The notes under the pieces: model-generated
What the model was told of the DNA's origin: nothing
What the model saw: the letters and a program-made list of their open reading frames with translations, nothing else
The model's database searches: none
Assembly: GCF_009467805.1 (NCBI RefSeq)
Contig: NZ_WIAY01000001.1
Coordinates: 686,982-750,981 of the forward strand
Direction of reading: 5' to 3'
DNA length: 64,000 bases
DNA from: Stenotrophomonas nematodicola
Lineage (GTDB): Bacteria; Pseudomonadota; Gammaproteobacteria; Xanthomonadales; Xanthomonadaceae
Shown: piece by piece, positions 47,169 through 53,727 of the stretch
Layout: each line of letters begins with the position of its first letter
Numbering within the stretch: position 1 is the stretch's first letter
Program-made: the position numbers and the translations under genes

Positions 47169-49409
47169 TCAGAACCTGTAGTTGAGCGTCAGGCGCACGT
47201 TGCGCGGCTCGCCCCAGGTGTAGGTGCTGTACCAGCTGAAGATCGTGTAATAACGCTTGTCGAGCAGGTTGTTGACGTTGACCGTCGCCGACAGCTGGTC
47301 GTTGAACTGGTAGCGCGCCATCGCATCCAGCAGCCAGTACGGCTCAGTGCGATGGACCTGGCTTCCGCCGGTGGCCGGGTGGGTGATGGTGCCGAACGTA
47401 CTGCCCTGCCAGCGCGCACCACCGCCAACGCTCCAGCCCTGCCCCGCACCGGTGAGGCGGTAGGTGCTGTGCACGCTGAACTGGTCTTCCGGTTCCAGCG
47501 TGGAGACCTTGGTGGACTGCTGCCGCGCGATCTTGTGCGCGTAGCCGCCCTGGACCTGCCAGCCCGGCGCGAGCTGACCGGAGATCTCCAGCTCATAGCC
47601 CCTGGTCCGCACGCCCATCAGCCCTTCATAGGCGATGCCACCGCCCGGTGTCCTGCCGCCGGTGGGCTGCGCGTAGTTGTCCTGCTCCAGCTGGAACACC
47701 GCCGCGCTCGCGTTGAGACGCCCCTCGTAGAACTCCGCCTTCAGGCCGGCCTCGTAGCTGCGCCCTTCCAACGGGTCCAGCACCCGACCCTGTTCGTCCT
47801 GGTTGCCCTGCGGCTTGAAAATGGTGCTGTAGCTGGCAAACACCGAGACGGTGCGGCTGAGGTCGTACACCACGCCGGCGTACGGCACGACCACGCCGCT
47901 CTCGTCGGTATCCGGGGATGTGTAGTTGGCGATGCGGCTGCCGAGGATCAGCTTCAGCGGGTCGGCCAGGTCGAAGCGGCTCACCACATAGGCACCGCTC
48001 TCCCGGGTGACCTGGTTGTCCCCATAGCTCCACTGCCAGTCCGGCTCGGGCACATCGCCGGTCCAGGCGTAATAGTCGGCAACGTCGCTCACGTAACCCG
48101 GCTGGGGCGAATACCCGTTGTTGACCCAGCGCTTGCGCGACACACTCCCGCCCACCACCAGTTCGTGCTGGCGACCGAACCATTCGAACCGGCCGCTCAC
48201 GTACAGATCGGCGGCATTGCTGGTGGTCTTGCCGATGTACTGGCCCAGCCACATGCTCACGCCCTCGCCGGTGACGGGATCGGGATTGCCGCCGGCCGCC
48301 GCTCCCAGCGAGGCGTCGTAACCGTTGACCTGGTGGTTGAGCTGCAGCTTGGCGACCCAGTCGTTGCCGAAGGTGTGCTCCAGCGTGGCAAAGCCGGTGC
48401 GGGCGTACTGGCCCCAGCGGCTCCAGCGTGCGCCATTGTTGAATGAGCGCGGCATGCGATTGAACTTGCCCGCGCTGTCCAGCAGTGGAATGCCGCCCCA
48501 GCTTGAGCCCTTGGGATCGCTGTCCTGGTAGTCGGCCCCCACCGTCAGCAGCGTGCTGTCGCCGATGTCGGTTTCCAGAATGCCGTAGAAGACCTCGTTG
48601 CTGCGCTGGTAATGGTCGACGTTGGACTGCTTGTCCTGGTACGCCGCCACCGCGCGTCCGCGCACGCGGCCGCTCCCGGTCAACGGACCACCGACATCCA
48701 CGTCGGCCCGGTAGCTGTCCCACGAACCGGCCCCCAGCGTGACACTGCCGGCCGGCGTGCGGGTCGGCTTCTTGCGCACCAGGTTGATCGTCGCGCCGGG
48801 GTCCCCCATGCCGGTCAGCAGGCCGGTCGCGCCCTTGAGCACCTCGATGCGGTCGTAGATGGCGGTATCACTGAGCGTGTTGCCCGCCGAGTACGCCGAA
48901 TCGCGCGCCATCGGGATGCCGTCGTACTGGAAGTTCTGCATCGCGAAGCCGCGTGCGTAGTACTCGGTGCGCTCGCTGTCGTAGGTGACGATGCTGATGC
49001 CCGGGGTGACCTTCATGACGTCGTCGATGCCATTGAGCCCGAAGTCGTTCATTTCCTGACGGGTGATCACGCTGATCGACTGCGGCGTCTGGCGCGGGCT
49101 GAGCACCAGACGCGTGGCGGTGGCGATCGTGCCCGGCGTGTAGGAGCCACTGCCTTCGGTCACTGTGCCCAATTGATTGGCGGTGACCTGCACCGTCGGC
49201 AGGGTCTGGGCAGCAGCATCCTCCGGCGGCGCCTCCTCCGCCTGCGCGGCGGGGGCAAACAGACCCAGCCCGAGCACGCCACTCAGGGCCACGGTGAGCA
49301 GGGACAGGGAGGGTGCCGACGGACGTTCGGCAGGAATACGGCCCGAACGGGCCTGGGCAGTACGGGACACGACAACGGACACGGCAACGCCTCCAGTGAG
49401 GAACGACAT
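47169..49409 (-). CDS. TonB-dependent siderophore receptor (FhuE/FpvA-like)
   Basis: Outer-membrane receptor of about 746 residues from the ATG at 49409. A basic N-region and hydrophobic segment ending in APAAQA form a long signal peptide. The plug domain follows directly (SPRQTPQSISVITRQEMND with the ferrisiderophore-receptor motif, then GDPGATINLVRKKPT), so no STN signalling domain is present. The 22-strand barrel ends in the canonical RNVRLTLNYRF with terminal Phe. It most resembles hydroxamate or coprogen receptors (FhuE type). Several upstream starts remain open (the frame continues to 49544). I found no convincing Fur box. Confidence 0.9.
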   Translation of the reverse strand: MSFLTGGVAVSVVVSRTAQARSGRIPAERPSAPSLSLLTVALSGVLGLGLFAPAAQAEEAPPEDAAAQTLPTVQVTANQLGTVTEGSGSYTPGTIATATRLVLSPRQTPQSISVITRQEMNDFGLNGIDDVMKVTPGISIVTYDSERTEYYARGFAMQNFQYDGIPMARDSAYSAGNTLSDTAIYDRIEVLKGATGLLTGMGDPGATINLVRKKPTRTPAGSVTLGAGSWDSYRADVDVGGPLTGSGRVRGRAVAAYQDKQSNVDHYQRSNEVFYGILETDIGDSTLLTVGADYQDSDPKGSSWGGIPLLDSAGKFNRMPRSFNNGARWSRWGQYARTGFATLEHTFGNDWVAKLQLNHQVNGYDASLGAAAGGNPDPVTGEGVSMWLGQYIGKTTSNAADLYVSGRFEWFGRQHELVVGGSVSRKRWVNNGYSPQPGYVSDVADYYAWTGDVPEPDWQWSYGDNQVTRESGAYVVSRFDLADPLKLILGSRIANYTSPDTDESGVVVPYAGVVYDLSRTVSVFASYSTIFKPQGNQDEQGRVLDPLEGRSYEAGLKAEFYEGRLNASAAVFQLEQDNYAQPTGGRTPGGGIAYEGLMGVRTRGYELEISGQLAPGWQVQGGYAHKIARQQSTKVSTLEPEDQFSVHSTYRLTGAGQGWSVGGGARWQGSTFGTITHPATGGSQVHRTEPYWLLDAMARYQFNDQLSATVNVNNLLDKRYYTIFSWYSTYTWGEPRNVRLTLNYRF

Positions 49410-49536
49410 CCTCTGGCGGCGGCTGGAGGTAGATGGGGGGAGGAAGGCGCTAGGGCGCTTCCGCGGCAGCCACATGTTACAGCCTGCGGACATGCGATGC
49501 TTGGCGCCGCTGGATGCCCTGACTGGAGAAACACGG

Positions 49537-49986
49537 ATGTACATCGCGCTTGCGACATCGCTGCTGCTGGCCCTCGCCGTCGCGGCCGCCCCACCGCAAC
49601 TGGAGGACTACCCGGTCGAACTGACCCGGATCGACCATTTCGCACCAACCCGGCCTCCGCACGACGGGGTGACCTGGAAAATGGACATGTACCTGCGCGG
49701 CGACGGCCAGGACGGCGACCTCGACTTCGCGGACCGTTTCACCGTCTACCTGGCCGGCTGCGGCAGCGGCTGCATCGAATACGTATTGATCGACCGCGTC
49801 AGTGGCGAGGTCCACCCGGGCCAGACCCTCAACAACGGGCGCTTGGCTCACCGGCGCGACAGTCGCCTGTTGATCGTCACGCAGAACGACGGCTACGGGC
49901 ATCCCGACCGGATCGAGTATCTGCTGTGGACGGGTGAACGGCTGGAGCGCATCGCGTACGAAGAGCGCGCCTTCGTCCCCGACTGA
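49537..49986 (+). CDS. Small exported protein of unknown function
   Basis: 149 residues from the ATG at 49537, preceded by GGAG. A signal peptide (YIALATSLLLALAVAAA) is followed by an acidic, Asp/Arg-rich domain with one Cys pair (CGSGC, likely a disulfide). No domain is recognised. It overlaps the upstream extension of the divergent TonB-receptor frame, which is another reason to use a later receptor start. It is the last chromosomal gene before the prophage junction. Confidence 0.75.
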   Translation: MYIALATSLLLALAVAAAPPQLEDYPVELTRIDHFAPTRPPHDGVTWKMDMYLRGDGQDGDLDFADRFTVYLAGCGSGCIEYVLIDRVSGEVHPGQTLNNGRLAHRRDSRLLIVTQNDGYGHPDRIEYLLWTGERLERIAYEERAFVPD

Positions 49987-50021
49987 GACCTGCCGGGTGA
50001 TGCAGCGGCCGCCCAAACAGA

Positions 50022-50051
50022 AAGGCCTTCGTACTTGCGTACGAAGGCCTT
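50022..50051 (-). terminator. Terminator, native 3' flank of an interrupted tRNA gene
   Basis: Perfect 13-base arms AAGGCCTTCGTAC (50022-50034) and GTACGAAGGCCTT (50039-50051) around a 4-base loop. On the minus strand the loop is GCAA and the stem is followed by TTTCTGTTT, so the terminator serves minus-strand transcription. It lies 9 bases beyond the CCA end of the tRNA fragment at 50061-50075. It may also stop the plus-strand gene to the left. Confidence 0.85.
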
Positions 50052-50060
50052 CTGCATAAC

Positions 50061-50075
50061 TGGCGGAGCGGGAGG
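50061..50075 (-). other. Prophage attachment site: 3' fragment of a tRNA gene (probably tRNA-Ser)
   Basis: The minus strand reads CCTCCCGCTCCGCCA: a CCA end, a G discriminator and a 7-base acceptor strand CCGCTCC, the 3' end of a tRNA and most like tRNA-Ser (G73). The T-arm that should follow is missing, and unrelated phage sequence continues. With a tRNA-style terminator 9 bases downstream and a tyrosine integrase 135 bp away, this is best explained as the left attachment site. The intact tRNA should lie beyond the right end of the element. Confidence 0.68.
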
Positions 50076-50094
50076 CCGATTTAGCCATCTCACG

Positions 50095-50174
50095 CTGTCT
50101 CATGTGATCGCAAATCCCTGTTGTATCAGCCGTTGCGACTCCACACCCTTACCATCCTGTCTCATACAATCGCA
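50095..50174 (+). repeat. Direct repeat upstream of the integrase gene
   Basis: CTGTCTCATGTGATCGCA at 50095-50112 recurs as CTGTCTCATACAATCGCA at 50157-50174 (15 of 18 identical), 62 bp apart. A second short repeat, ATGGGGCA twice (50184-50201), follows just before the start codon. They may be integrase arm-type binding sites. Confidence 0.6.
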
Positions 50175-50209
50175 CCCACAAGCATGGGGCAAATGATGGG
50201 GCAGATCTG

Positions 50210-51364
50210 ATGGCAAGACCAACGAATCGGCTAAGCGCGCGCGCCGTTCAGACCACTATCAAACAAGGCTACCACGCTGATGGCGCGGGCCTGTACCTTC
50301 TGGTCGGTCCTACCGGGGCCAAATCTTGGGTGCTGCGCTATCAGCGCGACGGCCGCCGACGAGAGATGGGCCTCGGCTCGGCCGGGGTGGTATCCCTCCA
50401 GGAAGCGCGCGCGTCTGCTCTCGAGCAGCGAAAGATGCTCGTAGCAGGCGAGGACCCCATTTCGGCTAGGCGCGTTGCCCGAGCTGCTGGCGCGACCTTC
50501 GGCGAGGCCGCCGATGCATACATTGCATCCCACCGATCCGGTTGGAAGAACGATGCCCAAGCTGATCAGTGGACGCAATCCCTTCGCGACTACGGGCCGA
50601 ACCGCACGATACCGATCACCGAGGTCGACACCCGTGTCGTGATGGCCTGCCTGAGGCCAATATGGGAAGCCAAGACGGTTACGGCGACCCGAGTGCGCGG
50701 TCGCATCGAGCGTGTTTTGGACTGGGCCAAAGTGCATGGCATGCGAGAGGGCGAGAACCCGGCGCGCTGGCGCGGCCACTTGGAGAACCTGCTACCCAAG
50801 CCTAGCAAAGTGAGCAAAACCCAGCACCACGCGGCAATGCCTTATGGACAAACACCAGCGTTCATGAAGATCCTGGCACAGCGAGATGCCCGATCACGCC
50901 GCGCCCTGCGCTTCACGATCCTGACGGCAGCACGTACTGAAGAGGTCACAGGTGCTGACTGGTCAGAATTCGATTTGAAAGGAAAGCTCTGGACCATCCC
51001 CGCCGGACGGATGAAGGGAGGCCGGCAACACGTGGTTCCACTGACCCAAGCCGCCCTTAACATCCTTGATCCGCTGCCACGCAATGAACCGCCGTTCTCG
51101 CTGTCTGAGAACGCGATGCTCTACCTGCTACAGAAGACACCCCCCAAAGGGCTCGGGCTACCATTCACGGTCCACGGCTTTCGGTCCAGCTTCCGGGACT
51201 GGGCCGCCGAAACCACCGACTTTCCTCATGAGGTTGTGGAGATGGCATTAGCACACGCAATTCGAAACAAAGCAGAAGCGGCCTATCGGCGCGGTCACCT
51301 CATCGAAAAACGAGCCCTACTAATGAACGCCTGGGCCCAGCATCTCCTAGGGGAAACGTCTTGA
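50210..51364 (+). CDS. int: P4-type tyrosine integrase
   Basis: 384-residue site-specific recombinase with the N-terminal DUF4102 domain (YHADGAGLYLLVGPTGAKSW), a SAM-like core-binding domain (95-180) and the catalytic domain. Catalytic residues are Arg242 (in LTAARTEEV), Lys269, His322-x-x-Arg325 (HGFR), His349 (ALAHAI) and the nucleophile Tyr359 (AAYRRGH). All are present, so the enzyme looks active. It sits 135 bp from the tRNA-like attachment site and reads into the element. The next gene overlaps its stop (TTGA). Confidence 0.96.
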   Translation: MARPTNRLSARAVQTTIKQGYHADGAGLYLLVGPTGAKSWVLRYQRDGRRREMGLGSAGVVSLQEARASALEQRKMLVAGEDPISARRVARAAGATFGEAADAYIASHRSGWKNDAQADQWTQSLRDYGPNRTIPITEVDTRVVMACLRPIWEAKTVTATRVRGRIERVLDWAKVHGMREGENPARWRGHLENLLPKPSKVSKTQHHAAMPYGQTPAFMKILAQRDARSRRALRFTILTAARTEEVTGADWSEFDLKGKLWTIPAGRMKGGRQHVVPLTQAALNILDPLPRNEPPFSLSENAMLYLLQKTPPKGLGLPFTVHGFRSSFRDWAAETTDFPHEVVEMALAHAIRNKAEAAYRRGHLIEKRALLMNAWAQHLLGETS

Positions 51365-51909
51365 ACATCAACAACGTCGTTGCAGCCCATCTAGCCGCGA
51401 AAGAGAGTTCTGCCTTGAGTTCAACAGACGTAATCGCGATCGCAACCGGAGTAGTAGCACTGCTTGCGCTTATCACATCGTTTTACTTCGGCTGGCTACA
51501 GAGACGGTCATACCACCTGAGCGCAAAGCCGATCCTTGACTTTGAACTTGGAACTCAAGGGACTCTCCTTTCCGTATTTAACGATGGCATAGGCCCAGCA
51601 ATCGTTGACAGCTTCGTTTGTAGATCAAACGGGCAGACCATAGACTTGCTCACCGATAGCGGCATGCAAACTTGCTGCGAGCTACTCACCGCAGGGACTA
51701 GCATCACTGAAGGCCTCCTGCTCTACTCCATCAGCAACAACTCAGTAATCGGGGTAGGAAGAAAATGCTTAGTAATATCCACGCCCGACCGCCCTCAAAA
51801 AGCGTGCCGAATGAAGATTCGTGAGAACTACTCGACGTTTGAGCTTGAGGTCCACTATCGCTGTATCTATGGCAATAAATACAAGACTATCCACTCTGGA
51901 TTCGAATAG
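51361..51909 (+). CDS. Single-pass membrane protein coupled to the integrase
   Basis: 182 residues from a TTG that overlaps the int stop codon; no ATG is available near the start, and another TTG lies 18 codons on. Residues 22-45 (TDVIAIATGVVALLALITSF) form one transmembrane helix, followed by a soluble beta-rich domain with several cysteines. I recognise no family. Base composition is clearly poorer in G+C (near half) than the chromosome, and it uses many A/T-ending codons, suggesting recent transfer. Position directly after int in a prophage is a usual place for superinfection-exclusion or defence genes, but that is only inference. Confidence 0.68.
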   Translation: MNINNVVAAHLAAKESSALSSTDVIAIATGVVALLALITSFYFGWLQRRSYHLSAKPILDFELGTQGTLLSVFNDGIGPAIVDSFVCRSNGQTIDLLTDSGMQTCCELLTAGTSITEGLLLYSISNNSVIGVGRKCLVISTPDRPQKACRMKIRENYSTFELEVHYRCIYGNKYKTIHSGFE

Positions 51910-52087
51910 AGGAGAGCATTCAAGATTTTGGGCAGTCACCAGAAGCGAAGACACTGTGTAAGTTAGAGATTAAAAGTTCTAACCGATAAGTAATGCCAGC
52001 AAGGGATAGCGCCGCTCTCGTTTTCAGGAGCCACCCCCGTGAAACCATTGGCGCGCCTCACCTCTGGCGGGGGTTTTCAGGATCAGA
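51910..52087. other. AT-richer interval after the integrase operon
   Basis: 178 bp with no gene that I can support. It begins AT-rich and then holds CACCCCC and GGCGGGGGTTTT blocks (52032-52077) that could pair over a long loop, a possible terminator region facing the minus-strand gene at 52088-52450. Confidence 0.4.
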
Positions 52088-52450
52088 TTAGGTCAGCTTT
52101 AGGGCGGGCAGCGCTACAGCCAATCGGCGCTCCCGAGCGCAGGAACCACCGTTCAGCTTCATATCGCCGGGAGCGCCAGCGTTTGCCGGGCATGTGGCAA
52201 CCAGCGTCGCCACAGCCTCGCGGAGCGGGACACCTCGCAGAATCCTGGCGGCACACCACCGTTCGGCATAGCGACGCCCTTGGGCAACACTGGCCGCCCT
52301 CACCTTCTTGTCCTGCCAGAGCTTCCGGGCCGCAAGCACCACCATGACGCCGTCAACATCCGGCGCCACGCTGGCGACTTCCCGACCGCACCACCACAAA
52401 CCCCAGCGATCGCCTTGCCGCACCCACCCTACGGGACGTGGGGGGCTCAT
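52088..52450 (-). CDS. Hypothetical phage protein, Trp/Arg-rich
   Basis: 120 residues from the ATG at 52450 (ten codons longer if the ATG at 52478-52480 is used). The first half is dominated by aromatic and basic residues (GWVRQGDRWGLWWCGREVAS) followed by a helical stretch (VVLAARKLWQDKKVRAA, then RRYAERWCAARILRG). No family is recognised and no strong ribosome binding site is visible. Residue composition and conserved-looking spacing favour a real gene over a shadow frame, but this stays uncertain. Confidence 0.45.
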   Translation of the reverse strand: MSPPRPVGWVRQGDRWGLWWCGREVASVAPDVDGVMVVLAARKLWQDKKVRAASVAQGRRYAERWCAARILRGVPLREAVATLVATCPANAGAPGDMKLNGGSCARERRLAVALPALKLT

Positions 52451-52560
52451 GTAGCCGGAGGTGGGTACGGGTGGACGCATGGCCGAAGGATACGCCTAGG
52501 CGTCGCAAGGATTGCGACTAGTGCCGACGTGGCGCTGCTCAGGCGCCCCGGGTTGAGCGG

Positions 52561-52619
52561 CCAATGGCCCCGGGTCCGGCAGGGATAGAATCCGCCGCCA
52601 CAGTCCGGACGGCCATTGG
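52561..52619. repeat. Imperfect inverted repeat upstream of the SRAP gene
   Basis: CCAATGGCCCCGGGTCCGG (52561-52579) and GTCCGGACGGCCATTGG (52603-52619) pair apart from a four-base gap, about 100 bp upstream of the SRAP start. The rest of 52451-52717 shows no clear gene on either strand. Confidence 0.5.
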
Positions 52620-52717
52620 GGAACCGCCCTTCGGCGCGTCGGGCACGGCCGGCCCAGCCGGTCAGGGTGTAGGCCGCGCGAAGGTAATCCGAGCCGGCAG
52701 GGAGTATCGTCCGGGCC

Positions 52718-53383
52718 ATGTGTGGCCGATTCGTCCAGATCCCCATCCGCGACGCTGACGCGAGGCTGTTCCCCCAGCTCGTCGGCGACCTGCTGTCCAT
52801 GCCGGCCAGCTACAACCTGGCCCCAACCCAGCGCGCATCAGTGATCCTTGACCGCGGCACCGGCCTGCAGCTCACCAGGCTGTCGTGGGGGCTCCTGCCC
52901 TTCTGGGCTAAGGCCAAGAAGCTCCAGGGCTCCACGATCAATGCCCGGATCGAGACCGTCGCGGAGAAGCCGGCGTTCCGCGCGGCGTTCAAGAAGCGGC
53001 GGTGCCTTATACCGATGGCCGGCTACTACGAGTGGTCGGTCAACGAAGACGACGGGAAGAAGGATCCGTGGTTCATCCACGCGGCCACCCCGCTCTGGGC
53101 CGCCGGCCTCTGGGAAGACACCAGCCCCCTCCTGGACCCGGACAACCTCGGCACCTTCACCGTGATCACCGGCGACAGCAGCGGCGTGTCGGCGGACATC
53201 CACGACCGCATGCCGGTGTGGCTGGACCCCGGCCAGGCCGAAGAGTGGATCGCGGCCGACGCCGATTCGGCGATGGCGATGCTTCTGGCCAGCCAGCTGC
53301 CGGCGATGGAGGCCTATCGCGTGAGCCGCGCGGTGAACACGCCCCGCAACAACCGCGAGGATCTGCTCGCGGCCGTGGCCTGA
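52718..53383 (+). CDS. yedK: SOS response-associated peptidase-family (YedK/HMCES) protein
   Basis: 221-residue SRAP-domain protein that forms a covalent thiazolidine link with abasic sites in single-stranded DNA through the N-terminal cysteine exposed after Met1 removal. All key residues of E. coli YedK are matched: Cys2 (MCGRF), Asn75 in NARIET, Glu105 in GYYEW and His162 in DIHDRMP. It lies between the integrase unit and the tail genes and is the only plus-strand gene between 52 kb and the window end, so it is probably prophage cargo. No LexA-type box could be identified. Confidence 0.93.
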   Translation: MCGRFVQIPIRDADARLFPQLVGDLLSMPASYNLAPTQRASVILDRGTGLQLTRLSWGLLPFWAKAKKLQGSTINARIETVAEKPAFRAAFKKRRCLIPMAGYYEWSVNEDDGKKDPWFIHAATPLWAAGLWEDTSPLLDPDNLGTFTVITGDSSGVSADIHDRMPVWLDPGQAEEWIAADADSAMAMLLASQLPAMEAYRVSRAVNTPRNNREDLLAAVA

Positions 53384-53387
53384 GCGG

Positions 53388-53726
53388 CTACAGGGGCGGC
53401 GGGAGCGCCGGCGGCGCGCTCGCCTCGAACACCGCGTCGGTCGCCGCCTTGATCATGGCCATGAGCTTCCACCCGGGCTCCACGGTTTCCTCGCCGGTGA
53501 CCGGGTGCTTGACGGTGTAGTCCCTCGCCAGCAGCTCGCTGATCTTTGCCGGCAGCACACCGAGGAAGGTGCGCTCCAGGGGCGTGCCGTCGGACTGCGT
53601 GGTGAGCTTCTCGAAATGGAAAGTCACCGGTCCATCGTTCGTGTACGGGTTCCAGTCGATCCCGATTCGAGGCGCGATCGCCTCCACCTTCGTGCCGAAC
53701 TGCTCATTCTCGCTGATTACTGCCAC
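53388..53726 (-). CDS. Hypothetical phage protein downstream of the tip protein
   Basis: 112 residues starting one base after the stop codon of the J-like gene, so clearly co-transcribed. The sequence is mostly soluble with a beta-rich N-terminal half (IGIDWNPYTNDGPVTFHFEK) and a Pro-rich C-terminus (APPALPPPL). I recognise no family. Its position at the end of the tail module suggests a tail-fibre accessory or chaperone, but this is inference from location only. Confidence 0.72.
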   Translation of the reverse strand: MAVISENEQFGTKVEAIAPRIGIDWNPYTNDGPVTFHFEKLTTQSDGTPLERTFLGVLPAKISELLARDYTVKHPVTGEETVEPGWKLMAMIKAATDAVFEASAPPALPPPL

Positions 53727-53727
53727 G

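Noticed and set aside
50061..50140. A complete tRNA gene at the prophage junction
   Set aside because: Only the CCA end and acceptor strand match; no T-arm, anticodon arm or D-arm follows.
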